Made by a program: the position numbers and the translations under genes. A stretch of DNA of 64,000 bases from Spinellus fusiger (Eukaryota; Mucoromycota; Mucoromycetes; Mucorales; Phycomycetaceae), in contig JALLLS010000030.1 in NCBI GenBank assembly GCA_025094145.1, positions 248,001 to 312,000 on the forward strand, written 5' to 3'. The notes below the pieces were generated by a model, which was not told the origin of the DNA, searched no databases, and worked only from the letters and a program-made list of their open reading frames with translations. Below, in pieces: positions 43,547 to 56,928 of the stretch. Within the stretch, counting starts at the first letter, position 1. Every line of letters begins with the position of its first letter.

Positions 43547-46500
43547 ACAATATTTCTTCTTTTTAATATTTTCTTGTCATTAAAATATGAATTTATCAAG
43601 TTTAATTATACTTATCAAGCAATACTATACCTAGTTCTGTAGTTTTTGTTAGAATAATTGAATATTCAATCCATGGGCCTGTAATAGCAGAAAAAAGTTA
43701 GTACTAAATTTTAAAGTATGTTTATATCAAGGTAGTATGAAATAGGTACTCAATGTTTAAATAATTAAACTTTTAACATGTTGATCTCGCATAATCTCAT
43801 AGTATTGCCTACTATCTGTTGAAACCATTGGTTTTTTATTTAATTTGAGTAAACTATATTGCTATAGATATTAGCTCTGTGCATGACAATTAAGACACCC
43901 ACAAAGAGTATATTCTTTTTTATATTTTAAATTGAAAAGTAGAAGTTGAATAAATGTAAAGATATAGCTATGACCATCGTGTTTTTTCTACAATTGACCT
44001 TTTGGCTTTTGATTATTTATATTTATATAAAAATATATCTCATACTCTGTGTCTCGTTAACAAAGGCTTATATTTATAACACTGAATGGAAGATAAAAGT
44101 AAACTCACTCCGAGACAATAACTCACGTATACAAACACTCTTCTATTTTGCATAAGAAGAACTTTTAAATTATTGTAAATAAAAGTATCTCTTCTTGCCT
44201 CTCTTTCTTGATACAACAAAGTAACCCCAACCTAGCTCCTCTGGATAGACTGTATTTCTTCTTATTAATTAATCCTTACTTTTACTTACACCTAATTCAG
44301 AATACTCTTTTGAAAAGAGACACAGGTAAATAGATTATCCAAACCAACCTTATATTACAAAGACGAGCCCAAAGAGTATCCTAAAGAGTCCAAATCCAAA
44401 TAATAAATAGACTTATATATATATATATAAAGGAAAAGGAATTCATAATTATATAGAGCATGTAATCCTTTCTCTGCTGTATCTATAACATTTAACATAA
44501 TATTTCAATCTTTATAAGCAAATACTAAGAAAATAATTAGAAAAGTATCAACCAGTGTAATGGTAGTAAAAGAACATTCTACCTTTCATAGATGTCCATA
44601 ATGTACTACTAGGACAACAGTGAATGAAGAAAGCATTTTTTTAGTCACTGTCATCCACTCGGCTATGCACCGCACACTTGTGATGCTCAATGGAGTTATA
44701 AACATCTGGTTACGATAAATCTCTGTTCTTTTTCTATACACGGCTACAAGCAACAACAATAATGATAACAATAACAACAGGATCCATATTTTCAAGAGAG
44801 TGAGAGTGAAAGAGGATTTCATTTAAAAATATATGTTAGTTGAGATTCTAAATGATATATATTCTTTAATCCTAGTGATAGGTCCTTTGTTTGACACTAT
44901 ATTCTATCTTCTATAACAGTTGGATAGCCCTCATTTACATATTCTCGTGTGTGTACTCCGAGATGCTAGCAATAATTAAATTAGACCAATGATTGCACCA
45001 GTGTATGAAAGATAGAAACGTACCTATCAGAGGATTCAGCAAATAGTATAATATGTTCACTTTCTAAAAGAATTGAGGTGAAAAAAAGTAATAAGACAGA
45101 TTAAGTTATGGATAGTCAATAAACACACTATAATACAATTTTGGGTGTGTATGTACTGGATTGAATTAGAAACAAAATAAATACAAGACAGATCCCAAGT
45201 GTATTTTTATTCTATAGAGTAATACGTGTTTTCTGTGTGTCCATATTAGCGAAATGATTCACCTTTGTGTTATTACACTGTGGAATAAAAAATGACTAAA
45301 AGCGTAAAAAACCTTCTGATGACACTATTTTATTCTAATTTCCTATAAAATGCATGCTCGTGTTACCTTTTCATTTCTTCAATACACCTTCAAATTTTTA
45401 CTTTGCAAAAAGAAAAATATTATTGAGGTGCGACAATGATTTGTGAAAATAATGTATAACTTTAAAAGCTCACGTGTTCTATGATAGAGTGTACTAAAAT
45501 CTCTTTCTCTTCTGAAGAATAAACTGTTATTTATTAACAAATTGTACTCTGTTGATATCTTTTGGAGAGATTGTATAGGGCATTTATTAAAGATGATTTA
45601 ATAATAAGATAAAAGAGGCATCTACCAAAATAGAAGGTACTTTCCAAGATGTTCTTGCATTATTAATAAAAATAAAAATAAAAATAAAAATAAAGACTGA
45701 CTGGCTGACTGGCTGACTGACTGACTGACTGATTCACGTGGTAAAAGAGAATAGTCTATAGCCACGAAAAAAGGAATAAGACAGGAGAAAAAGGGGAACA
45801 GAGATCGATTGAAAATTGGCGGAGTTTATATATCTCAACTGCAATGTTAATAATATTAGTTTCTTCCAAACGATTTGCAGATCTGATTTATTATTTTACG
45901 TATTGAATTATCAGGTCTGTGAATAATATGAAAAATAAAAGAAAAATTACAATTTTATTATTTTTACCAAAGATCAAAATCTATTCGTAGTATGACTTTA
46001 AAAAGTACTGGCTCAAAGGAGAATCATCCATCAAAAGCTATTAGAAAAAAGATAGCAAGATTGTAAGGAGCTTTTTCTTCATTTCATGGAATACACAAAC
46101 ATAATAAGCGAATAGGCAAGAAATAATAGAGGGGACTCAAAATAAAACTAAGTACACAAACTGTTTGGAAAAAGAAACCTGGACATCAAAATAAGGGACC
46201 TTGAGATGGGATGAATTGTACATTATCAGCCACCAAAAGGCAATTGGTAGTTTCACCTTTGGCTATTGAATGTATCTTCTAACACTATTCAATATTTCTT
46301 CAAACTAAGAAATGAAAGAATGATATTTTTAAATAAAGTAAAAACTATTCCTCATGACTATTCTATTACATAAGAACTCGGATACCCAGAGAATGGTAAT
46401 GAAAAAAATAAAAGTCCATCATGCTACAACTCAGCAAATCCGTGAAATGATTATAAACAAGCTCATTTTTGTAGTGTAATAAGCACGTGCAATTCATCTT

Positions 46501-49500
46501 GTTTTTATAAAAGCAGCAGCAAAGACGATCCTGGACCTAACTTAGTATTTAAGCCTTAGAAGTATAGCAAACAATGCTCCCATATTTACTCCTATTGAAT
46601 AAGACATTCTCCAGAGACAAGTGAGTTAGTATAAATGAATAGCCTAATGTTAAGTTGGTGATCTTATTGTATCTCCATAGAGAATGGTAATACTATAAAC
46701 ATGGCTCTATAATCATAGGGTAAGTATATTTTATTTTTATTTTTAACAGTTGTAGTTTGATAAATGCAATAGAAATGTTAGATGGCCATAACACTTTAGT
46801 TTTTATTTTAGACTTAGTGTACTGTAGACAAGAATAATAGTATGTTGGTGAAATACTTATATGAATCTATAGTAATAATAAGTATTGCTAATAATAATAT
46901 ATTTATAAATAACTACATCTTTATTTATATAATAGCAATCCATAGACATACAGAAGAAAAAGGTGAAATAAAAATACTCCTCATCAACATACTATGGGTA
47001 GTATTTCAAATACAATGATGGGCTGTAGGTGTTTTCAGCATCTCACAATCAATGATCTCATTCTCACCCATTCAGTACTCATATTCACTGAGTAAAAGTA
47101 ATAATGAGCCATGACCTCATTGTTGAACTTAGTCATAGGCTGTCTCTTGTTTGATATGTAGGGCTATAAAATGGTTTGCATAAAGTTGGTATCGCCTGAA
47201 AATATCTGTGATATGAGTTAGTCACTTGTCAACTACTAACATTTAAAAGCGTGTTATTATTACAATTGTTCAAACGAGATATACATAGAAGCACATGAAT
47301 TTTTTTTCAATAAGGCTGAATACTCTTCTATTCTCAAAAAAGCTAAAAGACATTCTATTCTCCATGTCAATGGTCTATGTATCTTGGGGTATTTTGCTTC
47401 AGGAGAAAAGAGTGAAATAAGCAGTCCTACTGAAGCCCCATTTCTTCCTTGTTTCTGATTTTATTCATTAACTTGGTACGTGCGTCCTTGTTTGAACCGC
47501 TAAATTTTATATTTTATATTTTATATTTTATATTTTTTCTATTATTTTTTCTATTATTTTTTCTATTATTTTTTCTAATTTTTTTTTTCTAATTTTTTCT
47601 AATTTTTTTTTGTTCTTTAGAAGCGTATTTTTTCATGACTTAAGAAAGTGAAGCCCACCAAGTGTCAAATAAAGTAGATTGCTGTAGAGTGAGATCAATG
47701 AATAAACTTTATTTCTGTTCATACATCGGACTTTTTCTTCCTCATTTCTAACTCTAGAGTAGGACTAAATAAACTGACATGATGTATAGTTTTAAGGGGG
47801 CTGTTTACTCCTGGTGCATCGTTTAAATAAGTCCTGTCGATATTCCACAGAAATAAAGATGGAATAAAGAGCAACTCTATAAACTGTCCCTTTAGCAATG
47901 GCTAATAGGACCATAAAAGGTGGCTTTTTTTTCCCAGTCTTGCTCTAGTTCACATGAGAATCCCACCTGTGCATTAGCAGAGTTGGCTATATTTGTTAGA
48001 CTCTCATTACTATAAGAAATAAAGCCCCCACCCCCCCTTTTTATTTATTTATTTATATATTTCTATAGAGAGAGCCGTTAAAGAATGAGATACATTGAAC
48101 TATTGTAGGGATGTTCTTATAATAAAGAGATAAGAATAAGAGGAATACATCCTCATCATTTTGTGTCTTATTGTTGTTTATTGGTTTGGAAGTTTCCTTC
48201 TATTAGCAAAAATGTGATTGTATTCGTCTATTGTTGGTAATGATACTCTATGATACTGACTGTGTTTTGATATATGACGAAGAATTAAATACATTGGTTA
48301 ATGTCTTGTATCATTAAGCAAGAGAAAGCTCAAGGAGTGTTAAATAATTTACAAGTTAAAAAAGCGTAGGTTTGACAGTGAGTGATGAAGGTTACATTAC
48401 TTTTCTGTCTGTCCATAAAAGGCGATTTTAGTACTTTAATTCAATTAAGGTTTACTTTTACACTAACTCCATATGGAATGTATTGCCATGACAATATCGA
48501 AGGCTTACAATGTAAAGCCACAAAAGATATATAAAATTCACTTCTGTAGACAGCAAAAGAGTCGGTCTTTTGTTTTTAATATTTTCTCGAAGCATCGTGC
48601 CTCATTGTAGACTGTTTACTTTTTGATTCTTCACTGAAAACATCTATTCAAAATCCAAGAGAATGTATGACCCATGCACCTCTATTTTATTTTTTATGAA
48701 TAGTCACACATACTAAGCTATGCCTTTCTATCCAACACTATCAAAATGTCTAGGATGAATGAAAGGGGGATGTGTTTACTGTTATTAAAAGAAAGAAGAG
48801 TATATCTGTGATGACGTTTATACCATAGCACAAGACATTATTCCTGTTGGCTATTTGGAGGATTGATTCAACATAGTGTAAGGAGCACAGTATAAGGAGG
48901 AATGTAGCTTATTTTAGGAGATATCAGAGTGAAACAGATCAGATTCTTTCTAAATCGTAGAACATCATAGTGTCTATCGATTGGCGGAAATAATTATGGT
49001 AAAAGGATACTATTTTGAGCTAGCGCCCTTACTATTTCCGCATTGTCAGAGAGAGCAAGATGCCAGAATGCAAAAATAAATAAATAATAATAATAGCAGG
49101 TAACTACTAGGCAGAGATTTCATCTATAGGAATAAGACACAGAGCAGACGGGGTGGTGGATCCTCTTTAGGCTTTCTACACTCCAGGGACAATAGATGGA
49201 CCCTTGTAGACTATCCCACAGTAGTTTTTATATATAAAAATAGTAAAGACATTTGTTGCCTAGGCAATGAATAAGAGAGTGCATGTTTATCTGAGAAACA
49301 ATATGGAGCTATGCCATGTTGCAGGCAAATCAGACATATATTTCTCAATGATAGATCCAGACCAATAATATATCTTCTCTAGTATAAATACTCAGCATCT
49401 GTATTCATTTATTTACTATCCTTTGTACTTTACACCTTTCTCTTTCTCCACCTCTTTATATTCTATATAAGTTGTATTCAATAATTTATGCTTTTCCGTT

Positions 49501-49768
49501 TCTTCAAATCTTAGTTACAATCCGTCTGTTGTATAGCATTGCATAATATCAGTAATCCATTATAAACTTAAAAATAGTACGTGCACAGCGTCCTCACCAC
49601 TTCACCACTCCATTCTGCTACTTGGCATATTCATAAGAAAGAACAACATTTTTCTTTTACAGTGAGACTATCCACCCACCTAAGAAGAAAATATAATCTC
49701 TCTTTCGTATTCTTCTATAATTGCTTCTTTTGCTCTAAAAGAAAGCTAGATAATTGTATCCTCTTCAA
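43547..49768. other. 6.2-kb gene desert, AT-rich with simple repeats
   Basis: No gene is supported. Simple repeats include (TA)n near 44415-44430, (AAAAT)n at about 45667-45693, a GACT/GGCT microsatellite at about 45697-45730, TTTTATA units at about 47502-47536 and CTATTATTTTTT units at about 47537-47580. One short ORF on the minus strand (44586-44822) starts with a signal-anchor-like segment (KIWILLLLLSLLLLLVAVY) after an ATG; it may be a small membrane protein but lacks any other support. The stretch around 46010-46330 could be transposon debris. Confidence 0.5.
45697..45730. repeat. GACT/GGCT tetranucleotide microsatellite
   Basis: About eight tetranucleotide units alternating GACT and GGCT, just after an (AAAAT)n run. 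Confidence 0.85.
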
Positions 49769-51981
49769 ATGGCGGTTCCTGTAAATTTCCAGTATGCCAT
49801 TTCGAATTTGTCTTCAATGATCAACGACAATGATGAAGGCCACCAAGAAGTCAAAGATTTTCTAGTGACCTGTCGACTATCCCAATATGTGGATTGCTTT
49901 ATCAGAGAGGGATTTGATACGCTTAATTCTGTAAGACGAGTCTATGTGTCGATCCTTTGTGTACAACCACTGACTTTATGTATCATTAGATTTGTGAAAT
50001 ACTAGAAGAAGACATGATCGAAATGAATGTCAAGCGTGGCCATCGTAGAGTAAGTACATATCTTATGTAGATCCGCTTTCAGGTACACCTACAACCCCGA
50101 CACGTTTTTTAATAGCAGACATCATCCTCTACCTAGTTGATTCAAAGAGAAATCTCAACTGCAAAGGGAATCCACCCAAATCAGCCTCTTGTCATAAAAT
50201 CCATCCGAAATAGTAAGTATCGGAAGAACAATAGACATAAAAGGATAAAGAAGAGAGAGCTCTAAGACGGTTCTAGATGGCTCTATAGACTTGTCACGAA
50301 AGCCAGGTTCAACGGCCAATATGCAGTTGAGTAATAGAGATGCAAGCAGCACAAGTTCCCCCTCCAATGGCACCAGTGGTTATGGATCCATGTCCTCCTC
50401 ATCAACACTGTTTACTCCCAATACCATCATGACACCCAAAAACCCAGACACCACTGACAGAGGCATGGAAAAACACAGAGTCAATGCAGATCCAGTGTGC
50501 ATCTCCACCATCCTCAATGACAGTGGAGCCTCTTCCAATGAGGATGATTCTATTGGTGCTGGTGGAAACTATCCACCCAAGCGTACTTACAGAAGACACC
50601 CTCGACAGGATGTCAATGCACCTGTCAAGCCACCCTCTGCCTATATCATGTTTTCCAATGACACCCGACTACAGCTAAAGGATAAGAATTATTCATTTGC
50701 AGAGCTAGCAAAGACTGTGGGGGATCGATGGAAGAGCCTGAGTTGTGCAGAAAAACAGGCCTACGAAAGGACAGCGATGAGAGCCAAAGACGAGTATGCA
50801 GGCATGCTTTCACAGTATAAAAGAACAGTAGATTATAAGGTATACATCTGTGCATAGTATGGTCTCTTTAAAGATACTCAATTGAAGATTGACTCAAGTC
50901 GTTCTTTTCTTTTCTTTTCTTTTTTCCTGTGAAAAAATAATACATTCACCCAACAGAAATACCAAGAGTACTTGAAAGAGTTCAGAAGTAAACAACTTAC
51001 TGCAAGCCGCATGGTGAGTCGTACACGAAAACGACGCACAACAGAGTCACTGAACAGGTAATAGTATACTTTTATTATTTAGCTAATACTTTTAGTGGAA
51101 GTATGGCCGACTATAGCTCAAATGGTAATAGCAATGAAAATGGCAGTTTCTTTAGTGGATCTAACGAGGCCTATGGCGACAAAGACTCCAATGACTCTCA
51201 GCAAGATGGAGACAGTGAGGGAAGCAATCGCCCTCGTGGATCTGATAAGAATGGACGGCAGACCAACCATGATTCTTCTGCCTCTCAAAAATCCTTTGAT
51301 CTGCAGCAGCTCCAGCAATACCATGGACATTACAAGGAGATGACATTAGATCAAGCAACAACGCCTGCTGCCAATGGAAGGAGTTTATGTTTTATAAACC
51401 CAACAGAACAATCCCACAACTCGACACCGCCCCCTCCATTCACCACTAATGAAAAACAAATGATACCTGAATATCAGTCTGCTGAATATATGCCCTCATC
51501 AACATCTCAACCGCAAAAATCGCTTCAGATGCTCTCTGGCAGTTCTCATGAAAATAAAGAGATGGTAGTATCCTTCAGTAATCCTCCTTCAAACCCGTTC
51601 TCTTTGTCATGGATCCATGGAATGAATTCTCCAAGATCCTCTAGTAAATTCACAGTAAAAAACACCCCTCATACAATTTCAAACAACAAGGCCATGAGTG
51701 ATACAAATACTTATGGGCCACCTGTCTTGGAGCCCTCTCTACACACACATTCACCAATATTAAGTGAGAATCAGGGTCTAGGTAATAAGATGACAGAGAG
51801 TGAGCAAGGTACGAATACGCGCGACGCCTCTCTCCTTTTAAAGAGTCGTCATCCCATTCTCTTGTATAAGCCTATATCCCATTCACCTACAAAGAAAGCA
51901 AGAGCGTATAGACACACCAACGATACAAGACCCTCCCGCATGACCACCCGTAGTTCAAAATCAGGGAGCAGTTCTCACTAG
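49769..51981 (+). CDS. SAM-domain plus HMG-box DNA-binding protein
   Basis: Six exons: 49769-49930, 49990-50049, 50137-50212, 50256-50839, 50957-51057 and 51096-51981, giving 622 aa. Residues about 22-80 form a sterile alpha motif: VKDFLVTCRLSQYVDCFIRE, then GFDTLNSICEILEEDMIEM and VKRGHRRLIQREI. After a Ser-rich linker, an HMG box occupies about 205-285 (PVKPPSAYIMFSNDTRL, then FAELAKTVGDRWKSLSCAEK, ending LSQYKRTVDYKKYQEYLKEF), preceded by a basic KRTYRRHPRQD patch. The C-terminal half is Ser/Asn/Gln-rich and disordered with basic ends. The lysine-proline opening (KPPSAY) is typical of sequence-tolerant HMG boxes. Probably a nuclear regulator that oligomerises through SAM; targets are unknown. 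It is not the sexM/sexP mating gene, as flanking TPT and RNA helicase genes are absent. Confidence 0.85.
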
Positions 51982-52793
51982 CATTGAATGATCAATACAT
52001 GCTTATTTACACGTTCTATGTTCTTATTGTTCTTATGCCATTCCTCCCATACACAAAAAACATCCCTCCAAGAAACCACACTAGAATTCCATTCTTTTGC
52101 TCAGAATATTCCCTGGCTACTATGACTTATTCAGACTATTTCTTTACTATTGGACTTGTAGCAAAGAAATAGTGGTTGGAAATTCTTCCTTTTTGTTCTT
52201 GTTTTCATATGGTATTCACTGACATTACTTAATTTATGACACCTATTATATACTCTTTACTTTATATATTTATACTCTTTACTTTATATATATTTATACT
52301 CTTTTATATATATTTATACTCTTTACTTTTATATATATATATATTCTTATGATTATTATGACTATGGTAAAATAACTAAATAACTAAATCATTAAATGCT
52401 TTATGGATCAATACATCTACTAGTGCTATTATTATTATTATTATTATATAACAGGGGGTGGATGACCGAGAGCCCTATATTCTGTCGTAGATAATAAGCA
52501 CCCGTTGAGTCAATAGCTTAATCGATAACTCATCCTATTAGTAATCCCATATCTCCTATCTCCCTACAATCGAATAGAAAGTCACTTCACTCTATAAACC
52601 ATCCAACAAAGACAACTTACTCAAAAGAGAAAGTTTTTTTTTCTTCTTTCTTTTCCTACTGAAATTAATGCACACCTTCTCGCAGGGTCGGACTCTGAAG
52701 AACACAGAATGGGATTGTGACTCGCTTCAACACTGTAAACAAAAAAATCCCAGACACTGGCCATGACAGGTCGTCTTTCTGTAACAGCGTCTT
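51982..52793. other. Intergenic, AT-rich repeats; uL5m upstream region
   Basis: Holds tandem TATACTCTTTACTT/TATATAT units at about 52249-52345 and an (ATT)n tract near 52430-52447. No gene is supported. The promoter of the uL5m gene should lie in the last 200 bp. Confidence 0.5.
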
Positions 52794-53714
52794 ATGGCAT
52801 CCTCATTGCGTCTTCTTTCACAAAGAGCCCTGTCACACACAGCCTGGACTCGCAATGCGTCAAGAACCTTCTCAACATCACAAAAAGCCTGTTCTTCACA
52901 TGGTCTACTACGATTGAAAGAATACTATGAAAGCACCCTGTCTGAGGACTTACTGGTCCTAAGTTACGACCATACCCGTGTTGCACCTACCAACTTCAAG
53001 TTCCCTGACTTCCAAGCACAACTCGACAGTGCATTGGCTGCCCAAACCACAGAACCCATTCCCAAACCACCCCATGTCGAAGTCCTGCGTACTCGTAAGG
53101 GTGGTAAGCCTCTGAAGCCTATTCAACCCCTCAGAAGTGCCAGTACTATTCCTAGACTCGACAAAATCACTCTTCATGCCATGATTAGCGACGCCATTAA
53201 CAACAAAAACAACCTCTTGTCGGCATTCATGGCGTTCCAGAGTATTACAGCCATCCGTCCCGAGATAGTCTATGCAAAAAAATCAGTTGCGAACTGGAAG
53301 CTACGGTAATTATCTACATCTTGTCTATTATAGATGTATGCGTTGAATGCATATTAGACCTGGGTGAGGCTGTTCGACTCGCTAACATTATCTAGTGAGG
53401 GAATGCCTATTGGTGTAAAAGTGACTCTGCGTGGTGAGGAAATGTACCAGTTCATGGACAAATTAGTGGAAATTGTATTGCCACGTCTTAAAGAATGGCC
53501 AGGCATGTCCATGACCTCGGGTGATGGCAACGGCAATATTGCGATTGGATTTCCTCCTTCTGCCTTGGCATTGTTTCCAGAAATTGAGGGTTCTTTTGAT
53601 GTGTATCCCAGAATGACAGGATTTGATATCATCTTTAACACGACAGCCTACACTAACACAGACGGTCGCCTTTTATTGTCAGGTCTTTCTGTTCCATTTA
53701 AAACAAAGAATTAG
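52794..53714 (+). CDS. MRPL7: Mitochondrial large ribosomal subunit protein uL5m
   Basis: Two exons, 52794-53305 and 53396-53714, giving 276 aa. The N-terminus (MASSLRLLSQRALSHTAW, then RNASRTFSTSQKA) is an Arg/Ser-rich mitochondrial targeting peptide. The body has the uL5 signature: a T.R.AKKSVANWKLR-type segment split by the intron, GMPIGVKVTLRGEEMYQFMD, LPRLKEWPGM and ending FPEIEGSFDVYPRMTGFDII. The 90-bp intron is longer than others here and contains earlier AG dinucleotides. The chosen acceptor (CTAG at 53392-53395) restores the R-E-G-M-P-I-G motif exactly. It binds 5S-like/central protuberance structures in the mitoribosome. Confidence 0.95.
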
Positions 53715-53915
53715 ATATTTACAACATTCGCTCAATGAACATACATATACATATGAACATATATATATATATATATAAACATATATATACAAGTCTATGT
53801 ATCAACACAGCATTTATTAGTGTTGTTATTAGTGTTGTTATTATTAAGGTTCTAATAGAAGGAGAGAGACGTAGAAAGTAAGAGTAGAAAGTAGGAAATA
53901 GAAAGTGGGCTCTGT

Positions 53916-56620
53916 TTAATCTCTTAGTGAGGACAGATCCGAGGCAGCATCCAAGTAGAAAGAATCGTCCTTTGTTATGCTTCTGCCTTTCTTATAATTG
54001 TGGTAGGCAACCCATGCTTGCTGTGGAAACTGCACAACCCGCCGACCCCATCGCAGTACACAGATAATAGTCCATACACAAAGTGCAAATACTGCCTTAC
54101 TTAGTCCATCACAGTATAAAGAGCAGAACACTTACAGGTTAACAGATAAGACAGCAACGTATAGGCAGTGTCTAACCATGGACTTTTTGCTCGACTAGAT
54201 AGAATAGACTCAATGTCCACTTCCAACTTCTTCAGCTATAGGCAAATTGTAAAATGTAAAGTGTAAATAGGCAGAGTATCTATCTATACAGTATATCTTT
54301 TATTTACACTTACAGCTGAGAAATGGGATTCTGGAATGCTATTGATCAACAGCTCCATATGGGATTTTGTATTCTTCACATCCATCTTGACATTGTTGAC
54401 GGACTGTTCTGTAGCTTCAAGAGCCATTTTGAAGCTCTCCAACTCCTTCTCAAGTGCATAAGCACTCAGTTTAACATCATCCAAGCGATAATCAAATGGG
54501 TTTACTCTTCGATAAGGAATATTGTTCAGTAGTAAAGATGGTGCACGATGAATAGAAGCAACTCCTTCTTGTGATTCAGACAATGTCTTTTGATTCAGAC
54601 TAGAGTTCTTACGAGAGATTGAATTCTTATGCTTTTGAGCAAGACAGGCTCTTGAGGCAGTTGTCGTTGTACTTGAGCAAGAATCAGTATCATCTAAAGT
54701 GAGGCTAGCAATCACTGAACGCTGTCTATTTAAAAAGGCCTATGAACATGTCAGAGACAGAACACTATAGAGTATCTTCTACCTGTCCATTCTGTAATGT
54801 ATCCAAGAGTTCTTTCATACGTGCAGAGAGTGTTTCTGATAGAGCCAAGGAGTCTTGGTAGCAATCCATACTATTCTGTGGTAAGAACGAGACATGCATT
54901 GATCAATGCCTTACCTTTCTTCTCCTTCTCCTTCGCTTTCTTCTATCTCCATTGCCAACATTGATACATGTAGATCCACCAGTAGAGGGTCATTATTAGC
55001 CTGAGAATCAACAGATGTTTCTCTTGAGAGTTGAATCAGCTTTAGGAACCCCATAGGATCCATTCGAGTCGCCTTTATTTGTACTAATGGACCCATAGAG
55101 TAGAAGTATGAAGTATAAATACAGTGCCATCCTAGTTATTCCTATGCCTATCACTTGTACTCATGTCTGCCTCTCTTTTTTTTTTACCTATATGCTTATC
55201 CCTCGTAGGATCCACAGTAGCCGCTAATGAGCCCACAAGAACCCTCTCTTCCAGTTCCATGTCTTGTTCCTTCTCACTCACAGTCTCCTTGTGGGAGGTT
55301 CTGTACTGATCCCACCGACATTTCCCTTGTTTCTCATACTCCTTCAATAGAAGAACTACAGGACGTGATAGGGTTGCAGAGTCAAACAAGAGTGTTTTGG
55401 TATCTACAGGAGCATTTGTCTCTCTACTCCCAACCCTATCCCCACCCATTCTCCTTCCTCTTCTCCCCAAGGAAATGTCACTGGACAGACATGCTTCATC
55501 GCCTTCAGGACTACTGCTCATGTCTTCAGTGTCCTGTCTTGATTCCAAAGACACACTCTCCTGCTCATACAACCCCATGGCCTCTGTCTTTCGTGTCCAT
55601 GGCTCTGAGAAGGAAGTCGGAGGAAACTCAGTACAGAGAGAAGCACATCCTTCCATTGAATGTCGCTTATCCTTTTGTGCGGCCTCAGTGTGGGTTGGAT
55701 GAGAAATATCCGAAGAATGTACACTCGATGTGCGTCTGTACCGATGCCCAGGCCACAGCCGACCCTTAAGTCCTGTGGTGGGGGCTAGTTTACGTGTGCG
55801 TTCAGACGACATGGCCTTTTTTACACGACGCTGTAGTCTACTGTCAGAGCCAGTCTTCTCATGGGATGGGGTGTCATCACAGGAAGAATGATCATCTTCC
55901 TCTTCTCGATGCTTCCCCTTGAATTTGTCTTTCTTCATAAGAGATCTGTACCAAGAAGAAGAATACTCTGTCTCTTTTATCTCTTCACGTTTGTTATCTT
56001 TTGCATGGACAGAAGGAGGAGGGGTGCTATGAGATACTTGGTGTGCTATGAGATTGAGAGGTCGACAAGGCAGAGAAGGAGAAGGAAGAAGAGGTGCATA
56101 AGAAGAAGAAATAGGTGTGTGTTCTGCTGTCTTTGGTGTAGAAGAAGGCATCTGCCATGTCTGTTCCAATGAGGGCTCTTCTGCACTCAGTCTTTTCTCT
56201 TGTCCATGTGTCAGTCTTTCTCCATGCTTTGGTTTCTCAAGACTTATACGGGGCTTATTCTCTTTGACGGGTGGTTTTGGAGTAGGACTAATGAGCATAG
56301 ACGTCATTTGAGTCAACTTGAGAATGTCTTCATTAGAAACAGCACCCAACATATCTTTGGCTAGAGACACATGAGACACGCTTTCTTGGTCCTCACACTT
56401 TACCTTTCTGTGCCTCTTCACCAGTCTTCTTTTCTAGTTTGGTCTCTTGTGACTTTTCTGAGAGAGAAGAGCCACTCTCATGGATAGAATGAGACTCTAG
56501 CCAGCCACGGTTGCTGTCAACGGCAAAGAATGGTTTGGGAGTGGCTTCTGTGTCTTGCAATGCAGGTCCATAACGAGAGGTGGTGGGGGAAAACTGCTTT
56601 TTATGGAGGGATGTGGACAT
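53916..56620 (-). CDS. Large tail-anchored protein, unknown
   Basis: Seven exons: 56404-56620, 55188-56360, 54915-55131, 54783-54870, 54314-54739, 54136-54235 and 53916-54091, giving about 798 aa with consistent phases. The first 350 residues are polar and Ser/Pro/Lys-rich (disordered, many SP/TP sites). A more ordered region follows (LSRPVVLLLKEYEKQGKCRWD, then HCIYTSYFYSMGPLVQI and GFLKLIQLSRET). Then there is a coiled coil (AYALEKELESFKMALEATEQ, followed by NNVKMDVKNTKSHM). Near the C-terminus is one strong hydrophobic segment (YTLLSYLLTLFALCVWTIIC) followed by an Arg-rich sequence and a short polar tail. This layout suits a protein anchored in the ER or nuclear envelope facing the cytosol. 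No family is recognised. Confidence 0.75.
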
Positions 56621-56928
56621 GATGTCTACTATTGTAGCTGAAAAGAAATGCGTTTTCTAGTCCTCTGAGTCATGACGAGAATGAGGGTGCATAACCCAAA
56701 GGAAGCCCTTTTCAAGCACAGAGATTGAATCCCCGACAATGGACGTGAGGTGGTAAGGGATGGCTCTATTTTATATTTTATAGATATATAAAAATATAAA
56801 TATATTTCCCTTACTTTCCTTATATCGGCTTATTGTACTGCATTTGGACTGTTAAAATGGCGCTATTAAAGGCAATGTGTTATTATTTTTGACATCTTCT
56901 TCCTTCCCACCTTCTTTCTCTTTCTTTT
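56621..56928. promoter_or_regulatory. Divergent promoter region (unknown TA protein / PDAT)
   Basis: A 308-bp spacer between divergent ATGs. It contains a TATATAAAAATATAAATATAT stretch at about 56780-56800 and a CT-rich run just before the PDAT start. No specific factor site is recognised. Confidence 0.45.

Noticed and set aside
49769..51981. sexM/sexP mating-type HMG gene
   Set aside because: Those genes encode HMG-only proteins flanked by a triose-phosphate transporter and an RNA helicase gene; here there is a SAM domain and neither neighbour.
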